A stretch of DNA of 64,000 nucleotides from Calothrix sp. PCC 7716 (GCF_019977735.1 NZ_AP025018.1:6018580-6082579), one strand, 5' to 3'. Counted from the first letter of the stretch, positions 50,213 to 59,628 are shown. Program-made: numbers and translations. Notes: generated by a model from the sequence alone, not told the origin.

Positions 50213-51592
50213 ATGGCAACTATTGGAACCTTGGGTGACGATAACTTAGTACTCACCATCAACACTGAACTAGTATACGGTGACACCGATGGCACTCTCG
50301 CCAACACTCAAAAAGGTGGCAGTGACAAAATAACGGTTACAGGTAGCTCTAACGACATCTCTGGCGATGCTCAGGACATAACAGACCAAGCCAAAGGTGG
50401 GGACGATGAGCTGACAGTTCAGGGTGATGAGAATAACGTAATTGGCGATGCTTCTGGTAATATTTCCGGTTTGGCATCTGGAGGGCAAGATAAAGTAACG
50501 GTTACAGGAAATAGGAATATCCTAGCAGGGGATACTTTCAGTGAAATAGAAAGCAATGCCAAAGGTGGGGACGATGAACTTACGGCTATAGGAAATCAGA
50601 ACGACCTAGGTGGCGATGCTAACGTCATGCTTGGCAATGCTAAAGGAGGAAACGATAAGCTCACGGCTACGGGAGATGAAAACTTTGTAGGTGGGGATGC
50701 TTACGACTTAATGGGTGGAGATGCCCAAGGGGGAGAAGACGACCTTAGTGTTGCAGGGAATAATAATGTTGTAGCTGGCGATAGTGTCCTTATCATGGCG
50801 GATAATGCCCAAGGAGGTAAGGATAAGCTAACTGCTACAGGAGATGGTAACATTCTATCTGGCGACGCTAGACAAATGTTCAACACCGCTAAAGGTGGAA
50901 GTGATGAGCTAAAAGCTGAGGGGAATGGCAACAACCTAGTAGGCGATGCTAGAGATATGTTTGACAACAGCTTGGGGGGCAACGATAAGCTAGATGCTGA
51001 GGGGAATGAAAATAACCTATTTGGTGATGCTAGAGAGATGAGAGGCAATGCCCAAGGTGGAAATGATGAGCTAAAGGTTAAAGGAAATAACAACACCCTA
51101 TTTGGCGATGCTGCCTCCATGTATGATACCGCCAAAGGTGGAAACGATAAACTAGAGGGTGGCGACGGTGATGATACCTTGTATGGCGATGCCGAATTGA
51201 TGTCTTCTGGTTCTCTTGGTGGTAACGATGAGTTGAACGGTGGTAAGGGAAATGATTTTCTAATCGGTACTGCTAATGGTATCGCGGAAGTGGATAAGTT
51301 GACGGGCGACGATGGAAGCGATACCTTCGTTTTGGGGGATGCAACCAAAGCTTTCTATCTTGGCAATGGCAATACAGATTATGCTCTACTTGACGACTTC
51401 AAAATCAACCAAGCGGATAGCATCCTACTCCACGGTAGTGCTAGCGATTATACGCTCGGTGCAGCTCCTAATGGATTACCTGGTGGTACAGGAATCTTCC
51501 AACAATCTGATGGTGATCTGATTGGCATTGTCAAAGGGGTTGCCCTAGGTTCACTCAACCTCACCAATCCGGATGTCTTTGAGTACGTTTAA
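50213..51592 (+). CDS. RTX-like calcium-binding repeat protein
   Basis: A 459-residue acidic protein from ATG 50213 (MATIGTLGDDNLVLTINTEL). An in-frame TTG at 50117 would add 32 poorly conserved residues. About twelve imperfect repeats of 27-28 residues follow the pattern GGxDxLxxxGxxNxxxGDAxxMxxxAx. They pass into canonical RTX nonapeptides (GGDGDDTLYGDAE; GGKGNDFLIG; LTGDDGSDTFVLGD). The C terminus (YALLDDFKINQADSILLHGS) is typical of cyanobacterial type I-secreted proteins, with an uncleaved C-terminal signal and no N-terminal signal. Probably an extracellular Ca-binding or surface protein. Confidence 0.78.
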   Translation: MATIGTLGDDNLVLTINTELVYGDTDGTLANTQKGGSDKITVTGSSNDISGDAQDITDQAKGGDDELTVQGDENNVIGDASGNISGLASGGQDKVTVTGNRNILAGDTFSEIESNAKGGDDELTAIGNQNDLGGDANVMLGNAKGGNDKLTATGDENFVGGDAYDLMGGDAQGGEDDLSVAGNNNVVAGDSVLIMADNAQGGKDKLTATGDGNILSGDARQMFNTAKGGSDELKAEGNGNNLVGDARDMFDNSLGGNDKLDAEGNENNLFGDAREMRGNAQGGNDELKVKGNNNTLFGDAASMYDTAKGGNDKLEGGDGDDTLYGDAELMSSGSLGGNDELNGGKGNDFLIGTANGIAEVDKLTGDDGSDTFVLGDATKAFYLGNGNTDYALLDDFKINQADSILLHGSASDYTLGAAPNGLPGGTGIFQQSDGDLIGIVKGVALGSLNLTNPDVFEYV

Positions 51593-51625
51593 ATCTGTGA
51601 TATGGCTGTTAAGTTTTTATTATAA

Positions 51626-51853
51626 CTAAGCTGCTTGTATCTCAATAAATTCACCGGAGGAGCAAGGTACAGGAATATCTTCTCCTCTTTCACGTTAATC
51701 TTCAAGGTGAAGTTCAATACTTTCCTTGAGAAGTTCTAAAGCTTCTTCTCGCGTTTTTGCAACTGCTACACACCCAGGTAGATTAGGCACATAAGTACTA
51801 TAACTAGTAGAACCCTTTTCGATTACTACCATATATTCCAACTTTTTATTCAT
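51626..51853 (-). pseudogene. HicB-family antitoxin with in-frame stop
   Basis: ATG 51853 reads MNKKLEYMVVIEKGSTSYST, then YVPNLPGCVAVAKTREEALE and LLKESIELHLED, and stops at TAA 51695-51697. In the same frame it continues RERGEDIPVPCSSGEFIEIQ to TAG 51626. This is the normal HicB ending, so a single TTA-to-TAA type change broke the gene. No HicA gene is adjacent. Confidence 0.72.
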
Positions 51854-52038
51854 ACTACTATAATCCTGCTGGCTTTAAATACATAAATTTGCTCACAGCT
51901 TATTTTATATGATTCAGATTTTTGTAACGGCGCCTATTCATTGAACGGGTAAGGATGCCCATTCCACAAGAGTATTTTTGATTTTCTATTCAGTCAAGAA
52001 GAAACTAAGTTTCTTAAATTTTACTTACATTCTTATTT

Positions 52039-52058
52039 CCCCCCCTTATTAAGGGGGG
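52039..52058. terminator. CCCCCC-TTATTAA-GGGGGG hairpin after the ABC gene
   Basis: A G/C-only 6-bp stem with TTATTAA, followed by a second GGGGGG at 52062-52067, just past the ABC exporter stop. It is a common dispersed cyanobacterial repeat and may end transcription. Confidence 0.5.
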
Positions 52059-52073
52059 TTAGGGGGGATCAAA

Positions 52074-53894
52074 CTAACTCAACAATTCGCCAGTTTCTTG
52101 CAGTGCGTGTAATCTATGGTAAATACCACCATGACGCAAAAGTTCTTCGTGACTACCAACTTCGATAATTTTGCCTTGGTCAAGCACAACTATTTTATCT
52201 GCCTCCCTGACTGTACTTAAACGGTGAGCAATTACAATTGTGGTGCGGGTTCCTTGTAAGGAGCGCATTGCTAGTTGAATCGCGCGTTCAGATTCGTAGT
52301 CTAAGCTGGACGTTGCTTCGTCAAATATTAGTACGTCGGGTTCTACTAATAGTGCGCGCGCGATACCTAGTCTTTGCCGTTGTCCTCCTGAAAGTCTTAC
52401 GCCGCGTTCTCCAACTACGGTGTAATATCCATTAGGAAGTATTTTAATAACTTCGTCTAAGCGTGCGATGCGACTAGCTTCTTCTACTTGTTCAAAAGTT
52501 ACGTCTGGTCTACCATAACGTAAGTTATCAAGTACCGTACCGTTAAATACGTCTACTTCTTGGTGAACTATTGCTAAACGGCGCCGATATTTACTCACGT
52601 CTAAGCTACGAATGTCATCACCGTCAATAAGGATTTTACCTTCGTAATTGTCAAAGTAACGCAGTAGTAATTTAACCAATGTTGATTTACCTGAACCTGA
52701 ACGTCCTACTAACGCTACAGTTTCATATGGTTTTATCAACAGGTTAATATCGTGTAATACGCGACGGTTTTCTTCGTAACCAAAGCTTACACCCGCAAGC
52801 TCAACTTTTCCTGTAAAGCTGTATGGAGTATTTGGTGATGTCGGCGCCTGTAATATTCCATTAGAATCAATACCTGATGGTTCTTGAAGAAACTCGTGGA
52901 ACCGCAGCATTGAACTAATACGACGGGCAAATATTTCTGCTAGGCTACTTATTGGTTCTAATTCAGCATAAGCCATACTTGCTAGGGTATAGACCATGAG
53001 AAAGTGACCAAGTGATATTTGTCCCCCAACTGTCGCAGCTAGGGTCATACCAAAAACTACGAATACGCAAAATTGAATCATTGTGCGCTGTGTAGTGTTT
53101 AGTATCACATAACCTTTGTGAATGCGGTCTTCTACAACTCTCAACTCACGGTCTAAGCGGGTTTCTTGACGCTTTAATTCCTCTGGTTCGGTGGCAAACG
53201 CTTTGACTGTTTTGATGTTGCTGATAATTTCGGAAGTCCGACTTTCGGTGTCTTCCATATATTTATCTAACCGTTCTTCGTGCCAAATTAGGCGCCGTAA
53301 ATCTTTTAGCGTATATCCTAATATCACTACAAACGAAATTAGATACAAAACAGCTATTCGCCACTCAACAAACAGAATAAAAACAAAAATTCCCAAGACT
53401 CGTACCAGCTTGGGAATCATTTGTCCTGCTATTTCAGGATAAGTCCAAGTGTGATTCGATAGTCCGCGCGCAACCCTTCCGGCTATACGTCCGGGGTTGT
53501 TTTCATCGTAATATTCTAAAGGTAAAGTGAGAATTTTTGCTATTGCATTTTTTGACTGGTCGCGTCTAGCTCTTAACGCAATATCCCAGTGATACCATAT
53601 GGTTAACCAGGGTTGCGTCGGCGCCCGTACAACTGTTACTAAGAAAATTATTCCCAGTAATATACCTAAAGTTAGAGGTTTATCAACTGGAGAATTGGTA
53701 ATGTTCGCAAAATATGTAATTAATCCGGTAAGAGGTTTGTCTAACGGTTGATTAGACAGTACATTCAAAATTTGACCTATCGCATAGGGTACAACTAAAT
53801 CAATAACTTCGTAAACACTAGATGCCGCAATACTAAAAATACTAAATTTCCAGTACGGGCGGAAATAACCGATAACATTTTTTAAGGTTGCCAT
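52074..53894 (-). CDS. ABC exporter, MsbA-type half transporter
   Basis: About 606 residues from ATG 53894 (MATLKNVIGYFRPYWKFS). The open frame reaches a TTG at 54137, but the extra 81 codons run into tandem repeats, so I rejected them. An N-terminal six-helix domain is followed by an ATPase with Walker A GRSGSGKST, Q-loop region VHQEVDVFNG, signature LSGGQRQRLGIARALL, Walker B VLIFDEATSSLD and switch His in IVIAHRLSTV. It likely works as a homodimer exporting lipid, drug or peptide. No membrane-fusion protein is adjacent, so a link to the RTX protein next door is not supported. Confidence 0.88.
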   Translation of the reverse strand: MATLKNVIGYFRPYWKFSIFSIAASSVYEVIDLVVPYAIGQILNVLSNQPLDKPLTGLITYFANITNSPVDKPLTLGILLGIIFLVTVVRAPTQPWLTIWYHWDIALRARRDQSKNAIAKILTLPLEYYDENNPGRIAGRVARGLSNHTWTYPEIAGQMIPKLVRVLGIFVFILFVEWRIAVLYLISFVVILGYTLKDLRRLIWHEERLDKYMEDTESRTSEIISNIKTVKAFATEPEELKRQETRLDRELRVVEDRIHKGYVILNTTQRTMIQFCVFVVFGMTLAATVGGQISLGHFLMVYTLASMAYAELEPISSLAEIFARRISSMLRFHEFLQEPSGIDSNGILQAPTSPNTPYSFTGKVELAGVSFGYEENRRVLHDINLLIKPYETVALVGRSGSGKSTLVKLLLRYFDNYEGKILIDGDDIRSLDVSKYRRRLAIVHQEVDVFNGTVLDNLRYGRPDVTFEQVEEASRIARLDEVIKILPNGYYTVVGERGVRLSGGQRQRLGIARALLVEPDVLIFDEATSSLDYESERAIQLAMRSLQGTRTTIVIAHRLSTVREADKIVVLDQGKIIEVGSHEELLRHGGIYHRLHALQETGELLS

Positions 53895-54008
53895 GATGCA
53901 CACTATTGCTGTGTGAGTGGTAAGCTTCCGAAGGTTATATACTACATGACGTAGTATCATGTAGTCAAGAGGTAATGTAAAGAAATATTTACAAACTTCC
54001 AAAAATAT

Positions 54009-54104
54009 CTTGTGGAATGGGCATAAAAGTCTTGTGGAATGGGCATAAAAGTCTTGTGGAATGGGTATAAAAGTCTTGTGGAATGGGCATCCTTGCCCGT
54101 TCCA
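54009..54104. repeat. 22-bp tandem repeats upstream of the ABC gene
   Basis: Three 22-base copies starting CTTGTGGAATGGG at 54009, 54031 and 54053 and a partial copy at 54075, followed by a GGGCATCCTTGCCCGTTCC hairpin and an inverted GGGATGCCCGCTCCACAAG. Similar single units occur at 51945-51972 and 60166-60192. Confidence 0.8.
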
Positions 54105-54180
54105 AGTATAAGGCGGGCAGGGATGCCCGCTCCACAAGAAAAATCCAGAAAAATTAGGACATTTTTAGAGTGGAAGTTTT

Positions 54181-54744
54181 TTAGATATACCTCCAAGACC
54201 TTTTTTCCAGCGCGCGTATATTCTTCTCGTTCCTTAATTTATCAAGATAACCAAGCAAACGCAGCAACTCATCATCCGTTTCATCTCCTTCAAATGGTTT
54301 AACTTGGACTAAATTGCCGTAACTTTGCTTCCATTTTTGTGGAGTGTCGTCTACAACGATGATAGATTCTAGAGAATAACCTTTACGTTTCAGCTTTTTC
54401 AGCGTTTTGCGTGGATAGTGTACCAGTAACTCGTAGTCATAAGCAATTGTACAACGTTCGCTTGCCCATAAGAAAGCTAAAGAATCAGGATTTTCAAAGA
54501 TAGCAGCGACAATCTCTACCGCATAATCATTACTAGAGGAAGTCCAAACAGCAACATCAAACCAATCTAAACAGGTGTTAAGAAATTGTTTTAAATGTGG
54601 GCGCCTGTATATATAATATGGTTCAACAAGAAAATCAGCAACGCGAGCGAGGGGTGTTTCTGTGCCGTAGATAAGAGTTTCATCAAGGTCTAGTATTAAA
54701 AGCTTTCGGTCGATATTTAATTGTTGTTTAATATTCATGCACAC
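54181..54744 (-). CDS. NIF/FCP1-like HAD phosphatase
   Basis: A 187-residue HAD protein. LLILDLDETLIYG holds the catalytic DxDxT pair. RRPHLKQFLNTCLDWFDVAVWTSSSNDYA is the FCP1/NLI-type motif 2, and IIVVDDTPQKWKQSYGN the DD motif. It resembles eukaryotic CTD-phosphatase-like and bacterial homologues. The substrate in cyanobacteria is unknown. It is monocistronic, 287 bases from the ABC gene. Confidence 0.8.
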   Translation of the reverse strand: MCMNIKQQLNIDRKLLILDLDETLIYGTETPLARVADFLVEPYYIYRRPHLKQFLNTCLDWFDVAVWTSSSNDYAVEIVAAIFENPDSLAFLWASERCTIAYDYELLVHYPRKTLKKLKRKGYSLESIIVVDDTPQKWKQSYGNLVQVKPFEGDETDDELLRLLGYLDKLRNEKNIRALEKRSWRYI

Positions 54745-54829
54745 AGTAGTAATATTATTTTATTTATTTTGATACAAGAACGAATATCAAAAAAGGAATT
54801 ATTGCTATAGATTTACAGAGGTGGAAACC

Positions 54830-55363
54830 ATGATGATCAAAAATGAACAGCAGTACCATACTACTAAACAATGGTTACAGAGGTTTGAGCAGTCTTTAAT
54901 CGAAATAGATAATAATGAAAGCCTAAAAGCTGAACCTATTCGGTGGCAGTTACATTATGATTCATGCCAAAGCCAAGTTGAGGAGTTAAGGGAAGAAATA
55001 GCAGAATACGAGAGACTGATTAATTGTGATGCTAAACAGCCAATTAAAATTAAAGTTGAATCTTTTAATAAGTTACCTAATGCTTTAATTAAAGCAAGAT
55101 TAGCAGCAAAAATGAGCCAAAAACAGCTGGCTGAGACATTAGGAATTGACGAACAGAGAGTCAAAGAGTATGAGGATAGTGATTACCAATGTGCTAGTTT
55201 TGTAGAAATTCTTGAAGTTGTTACAGTTTTGGGAGTTGAAATTGAAACTGCGATTGTAAAAGTAGATTTTGAGGAGATAGAAGTAGTTAGGAAGATAGCA
55301 GAAAAATGGCATGAAGAACAAATGAATGCTAAACAGCAAGAACAGATAAGCAGTCCTCTTTGA
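54830..55363 (+). CDS. XRE-type helix-turn-helix protein
   Basis: A 177-residue protein from ATG 54830 with AGAGGTGG about 5 bases upstream. An in-frame GTG lies 9 bases earlier. The N-terminal half is a charged coiled coil (CQSQVEELREEIAEYERLIN). The HTH is at about residues 90-140 (LIKARLAAKMSQKQLAETLG; IDEQRVKEYEDSDYQCASFV). It resembles antitoxin/regulators of the HigA-like group. No toxin is next to it. Confidence 0.75.
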   Translation: MMIKNEQQYHTTKQWLQRFEQSLIEIDNNESLKAEPIRWQLHYDSCQSQVEELREEIAEYERLINCDAKQPIKIKVESFNKLPNALIKARLAAKMSQKQLAETLGIDEQRVKEYEDSDYQCASFVEILEVVTVLGVEIETAIVKVDFEEIEVVRKIAEKWHEEQMNAKQQEQISSPL

Positions 55364-55380
55364 TAAGACTTGTGTTATGA

Positions 55381-55405
55381 GCCTGTGGGAGCATAGACCA
55401 CAGGC
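55381..55405. terminator. GCCTGTGG/CCACAGGC hairpin
   Basis: An 8-bp perfect stem with a 9-base loop between the convergent HTH and pentapeptide genes. A likely two-way terminator, although the T-tract is weak. Confidence 0.6.
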
Positions 55406-55456
55406 AGTTATCAACAATAAGTCAAAATGCTGCAAATTATAATAAATATTTAATTT

Positions 55457-57292
55457 TTACTCGTGGATAGTACCATCTGGCATAATGGCGCCTGTAAGAT
55501 TAGCATCTTCTAAATTAGCTCCATTAATATTTGCATTTTTTAAGTTAGCTTTTTCTAAATTTGTATTTCTCATGTTTGCTCCACGTAAGTCAGCACCTTC
55601 TAAATTAACTCCACTGAAATTTACATCTTTTAAATTAGCTCCACAAAGATTTGCTTGACTTAAATTAACGCCGCTAAAGTTTCCAAATAAACGAATGTCT
55701 ACTAAATTAGCTCCGCTTAAATCCGCACCATTTAGCTTTGTGTAATAATCAAATTTTGCATTTTTAAAATTTGCTCCACGTAAGTCAGCTGCTATTAAGT
55801 TAGTAGATTCAAGATTTGCCATATTCAAATTTGAATCGCTGAGATTTGCCAAGGTTAAATTAGCATAGCTCAAGTTAGCCTCACTTAAATTAGCTTGATT
55901 AAGATTTGCTTGTAGGAGTTTTGCTTCTCTCAAATTAGCTTTAAATAAATTTGCTTTGACCAAATTAGTATTACTTAAATCTGATTTTTCTAAGTTAGCT
56001 TTCATTAAATCTGCTCCTTGCAAATCGGCATCAAGCAAACTGATGTTATTAAGATTAGTCGCTACTAATTTTGCATTCACAAGTGAAGTTTTTGGAGCAA
56101 TTAAATAAGCTCCATGTTCAGTCATATCAAAATTTTTAGGAACAATAGTTGCTGAGTCATAATAACTTCCCTCAAAATTCGCTCCATGAAGATTAGTTTC
56201 CTCTAAATTTGCTCCAAATAGTTTTGCTCTACTAAAATTTGCATTACTCAAGTTCGCACCGAAAAGATTTGCTTGCCTTAAATTTGCCTCACTCAAATTT
56301 GCTCCACTTAAGTTTGCTTCACTAAGGTTAACCCCTCCATACAAGGCTGCTTTAGTTAAGTTTGCACCAGCAAGATTCGCTTGACTCAAATTAGCTTGGT
56401 TCAAATCTGACTTGCTGAGATTTGCATTAACTAATATTGCTTTTTCTAGATTAGCTAATTCTAGGTTGGCTTGATAAAGCTCTGCACTTTCTAAATTGGC
56501 TTGACTTAGTTTAGCATTTTTCAGTACTGTAGATTTTAAATTTGCTTTCGTTAGATTCGCTTCACATAAATTATCGTGACTCCAATCTTTTCCACTAAGA
56601 TTTGCGCCCGTTAAATTGGCTTTTGTAAAGTTTATTACTGTTCGAGAATTTGGAGATTGGGCAGTTAAATCTGCTCCAGCTAGGTTAAACTGAGTGAAAT
56701 CCTTTTCTCCTGCGTTGTAACGGCGCCAAAATTCCTCACCATCAATACGTATTTCTTCAATAGGTGTCTCACTTATATAAACCCGATTCACCAACCACAT
56801 AATTCTTTCGAGTTTAAATTCTATGTTACTTAAGCCTTTACTATCTTCCTCAAGTCCTTCTAATATATTGATTTCTTGACTTTGCTCATTTTCTGTAGTA
56901 TTACAAATATTTTCAGTAATAATACTATCATCTATTGATATATTCTGATGTATATCCTCATCGTTACACTCACCAAACTGTTCTTCAATTGTGCTACAGT
57001 GCGTTTCCTCTTGTTGTGCATTTAGCATATCGACGTTATTTGAATGAGTATTACTAGCTATATTATCAATACGCTGTTTTAATTTGTTTACTTGTGCAGT
57101 GAGTTGTGACACCACCTCTTGCATCTTATAGACTTCATCTTTTGTTGGTCGAGTTTGAAATTCTTGTTTTAGTTCATCAAAATAACGTTTTAGCCAGATG
57201 GTGTTTTCTTTCCAAGTGTCCTGTTCTGCTTGAAGCTGTTCGAGAGTAGAAACTATAAATGTCAAGTCGTATTTAGAATTCGAGTTGGTCAT
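55457..57292 (-). CDS. Long pentapeptide-repeat protein with N-terminal coiled coil
   Basis: A 611-residue protein. Residues 1-105 form a coiled coil (FIVSTLEQLQAEQDTWKENT; MQEVVSQLTAQVNKLKQRID). Residues about 105-180 are an acidic linker. From residue about 190 it has the cap motif IDGEEFWRRYNAGEKDFTQF and then ~75 pentapeptides A(N/D)Lxx to the end. It is predicted to form a long beta-helix about twice that of the 198-residue protein at 45377. One break near residue 400 (YDSATIVPKNFDMTEHGAYL) is a typical Asp/Tyr loop. No signal peptide. Function unknown. Confidence 0.85.
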   Translation of the reverse strand: MTNSNSKYDLTFIVSTLEQLQAEQDTWKENTIWLKRYFDELKQEFQTRPTKDEVYKMQEVVSQLTAQVNKLKQRIDNIASNTHSNNVDMLNAQQEETHCSTIEEQFGECNDEDIHQNISIDDSIITENICNTTENEQSQEINILEGLEEDSKGLSNIEFKLERIMWLVNRVYISETPIEEIRIDGEEFWRRYNAGEKDFTQFNLAGADLTAQSPNSRTVINFTKANLTGANLSGKDWSHDNLCEANLTKANLKSTVLKNAKLSQANLESAELYQANLELANLEKAILVNANLSKSDLNQANLSQANLAGANLTKAALYGGVNLSEANLSGANLSEANLRQANLFGANLSNANFSRAKLFGANLEETNLHGANFEGSYYDSATIVPKNFDMTEHGAYLIAPKTSLVNAKLVATNLNNISLLDADLQGADLMKANLEKSDLSNTNLVKANLFKANLREAKLLQANLNQANLSEANLSYANLTLANLSDSNLNMANLESTNLIAADLRGANFKNAKFDYYTKLNGADLSGANLVDIRLFGNFSGVNLSQANLCGANLKDVNFSGVNLEGADLRGANMRNTNLEKANLKNANINGANLEDANLTGAIMPDGTIHE

Positions 57293-57490
57293 AATATATT
57301 GTTGATATTAGAGGTTTGGGAAAAAGCAATGCAAACGCGGTTTTATTAAACCTTATATTTAAATTGCCCAAATTGGCGCCAATATTAACAGCGATAGAGA
57401 CATATTTCTGCTTAAATGTTTAGTAATGCTAAATTAGAGGGTTGACTTGCTTGAATAGTCTACGGCATCTACTCATTTTCTTCTATAACT

Positions 57491-58219
57491 ATGTTGGATA
57501 AATCGCTGGTCGCAGTTGATGTAACTCAAGAACAAACGATTTTAAATGCGCTTCCACTTGCTCCTATTATTTCTAGTGCTGCAAAGGGGTGGAATAAGAT
57601 TTATGTTGCTTATCACCGTCAACCAGCTTGGCAAACACCTGAATTGTCGTTTGCACAGCACAGCATTATGATTTACACTGGTCAACCTGTGCTAGGTAGA
57701 CGTATGAGCGAAGGACGCGCGCTTGAAGGTAGTTATACTTTTGGTAAAATTGGCATTCATCCAGCAACCATTCCTCAAAAAATTTCTTGGAGTAATGAAG
57801 CTGAGTTCGTTCAACTTTGTATTTCTCCGCAAACGCTCTTATATTTTGTCAATGAAGAATTAAACGTCCATACTACTGAACTGGCGCCACAATTTGCAAT
57901 TGATGATTCTCTTGTCTATGGTATTGGTTTAGCACTTAAAACTGAACTTGAAGGAAATAATACTAGTAATAATCTATACCTTGAATCTGCAATAACGCTT
58001 CTGAGCATTCACTTACTTAAGCATTACGCTAATACTAACGCTGTATGGCGCCAGAATACAGGCGCCTTTAGCCCAGGACATTATTTTTTCCCTGCCAAAG
58101 TACCATTTTCTTTCAAAATGCACACACTTATTTGGCTGGATGCAATTGCTGGTGCTGCTATACTAGTATTTACACTATATCTGATTACAGATGATTTACA
58201 GAAGTCTTCAAAGCAATAA
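57491..58219 (+). pseudogene. AraC-type ligand domain that lost its DNA-binding domain
   Basis: A 242-residue frame. Residues 1-190 match the N-terminal cupin domain of cyanobacterial AraC regulators (MIYTGQPVLGRRMSEGRALE; ISWSNEAEFVQLCISPQTLL; LYLESAITLLSIHLLKHYAN), which normally ends in a helix-turn-helix. Here the chain continues into an unrelated tail, TLIWLDAIAGAAILVFTLYL, that resembles a membrane segment. The sequence joint is at about 58075. No HTH is found downstream in any frame. It cannot work as a regulator unless the tail gives a new function. Confidence 0.7.
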
Positions 58220-58366
58220 ACCTGCTTTTGGTAGTTTTTGAAGCTTGTCACTGGAGAGGCGCCACTATATGATGTGTCAATAACTTTGTCTTTTCGAGGC
58301 GCCGTGAGGAGTGGAGAAGTGTTGCGAATTACGAAGCAGCGTTTGACAAGTTATTTTGGCCTAAAA

Positions 58367-58981
58367 TTATCGCAGCCGTGATTGAATAAAGTTGTAACCG
58401 TCATCAAACCTAGGTATCATCCTGCAATTAAATCTGTTTAAGTCATTAGTAATAGCAGGGTCTTTAAAATCATTTGTATTTCGATTGAGAAAACAAGCTA
58501 TTTAAGGTGGGTTTTGACGTAAGTGGAACATCACCGATGCATATACAAGTGCATCTTGTGGTTGAAATTCAAAATCAACTTCATTTATTGCAGCATTACG
58601 AATTACATCAGCATTCATCGGAATTATTTCCGCGCATCTTAAAAACCTGTCACGGTATTGAATAAAGCGACGCTTTTCATCCTGAATACTTAGGAGTAAT
58701 AAATTTGAAACATTGTCGATATTGTTAATATTATTAAAACGGCTTTGATAGGATGCTGTGCGTAGTAATTGTTTTAGTTCCGTATTAAGTGTTCGTTGTA
58801 TTTCTTCCCGTTTTTTTGCCTGACGAATCAATTTTTCATGGGGTTCTGCTAAACTGTAAGCAGGAACTATAAGCTGTATACGTCCAGCTTCGGTCAATTG
58901 TAATATTTGTTCGCAACTAGCAAATTGTTCTTGCTCAAAAACTAGTTCAAAAACAAAATTCGTTTCAACGTATATGTTCAC
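58367..58981 (-). pseudogene. PIN-domain nuclease gene interrupted by an in-frame TAA
   Basis: A GTG start at 58981 overlaps the upstream gene as GTGA. 159 residues (MNIYVETNFVFELVFEQEQF; QPQDALVYASVMFHLRQNPP) are followed by TAA at 58502-58504. The same frame then gives IACFLNRNTNDFKDPAITND and CRMIPRFDDGYNF up to TAA 58367, the expected end of a cyanobacterial PIN protein. GAA-to-TAA at the expected Glu would explain it. The first acidic site is E6, not the usual Asp. The catalytic core is present in the truncated product, so activity is uncertain. Confidence 0.72.
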
Positions 58982-59436
58982 GCTACTGCCTCAAGTGAAA
59001 TATATCCTCCTGAAATAGCATTGTATAGTCCTGATTCAATCATCCATTGATGATGTTCATCTAAATCATCGGGCGAATTAGAGAAATTAATAATTTTTCC
59101 AAGCCATGTAGATACAATAAATTCTAGGCTTAAATATCCTATTTCACTAGGGTCGATACCAGTTCTTTCATAGTATTTACCAAAAATAGGATAAGCATCT
59201 ATAGTATAGTCAGGCAATGTTATTTTATCTGAGGTACTAGGGTTTTTCCACATATATATTTTGTCAGGAAAAATAAACATGAAGTACGGCATTGAAGCGT
59301 AAAGTTCATGCGAAAATATATTGCGTCTAAATTCTGCTGCCCATTCTAATGATGCGTTTAGCCTAGTTTTAACTTCTGCTGCTAACACCAGTTGGCGATG
59401 GCGATTATAAACACTAACATCCCAGTCGTCTGACAT
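58978..59436 (-). CDS. Uncharacterised PD-(D/E)xK-like protein, copy 1
   Basis: A 152-residue protein. It begins MSDDWDVSVYNRHRQLVLAA, then E21-V-K23 TRLNASLEWAAEFRRNIFSH. The D6 plus E21-x-K23 spacing resembles a PD-(D/E)xK nuclease core. PYFMFIFPDKIYMWK and SLEFIVSTWLGKII follow. The gene overlaps the PIN gene by 4 bases. A homologue lies 190 bases upstream, also followed by PIN sequence. It is possibly a nuclease-like component of a two-gene toxin or defence module. The function is inferred only. Confidence 0.6.
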   Translation of the reverse strand: MSDDWDVSVYNRHRQLVLAAEVKTRLNASLEWAAEFRRNIFSHELYASMPYFMFIFPDKIYMWKNPSTSDKITLPDYTIDAYPIFGKYYERTGIDPSEIGYLSLEFIVSTWLGKIINFSNSPDDLDEHHQWMIESGLYNAISGGYISLEAVA

Positions 59437-59482
59437 AAAACTAAAAATTGTGTGAATAGTTCTTTACTATTATAATAAATTC

Positions 59483-59628
59483 TATGCAGTTCTGCTAAAC
59501 TTTATGCTGGAATTATCAATTTTATATGTCCAGCTTCGCGCTTGTTATAAGAGTTGCGAGCAAATAGCAAACTGTTCTTGTTCAAAAACTAGTTCAAAAA
59601 TAAAATTAGTTTATACGTAGATATTCAC
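59483..59628 (-). pseudogene. Decayed second PIN gene
   Basis: After the copy 2 gene, GTG 59628 reads NIYV, then TAA in place of the first acidic codon. It continues TNFIFELVFEQEQFAICSQL, then stops again. DNA similarity with the intact PIN copy continues to about 59483. It is a remnant of the duplicated module. Confidence 0.75.

Noticed and set aside
50701-51348. 215-codon Pro/Ser-rich minus-strand frame
   Set aside because: Antisense shadow of the RTX repeats; composition reflects complement of GGxD codons.
53895-54137. N-terminal extension of the ABC exporter (TTG start)
   Set aside because: It is made of tandem repeat sequence, uses a TTG and has no homology to transporter N termini.
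23856-58504. TAA reassigned as a sense codon
   Set aside because: TAA ends many intact genes here (for example the ATP-grasp ligase at 40663), so isolated in-frame TAAs are better read as nonsense changes.
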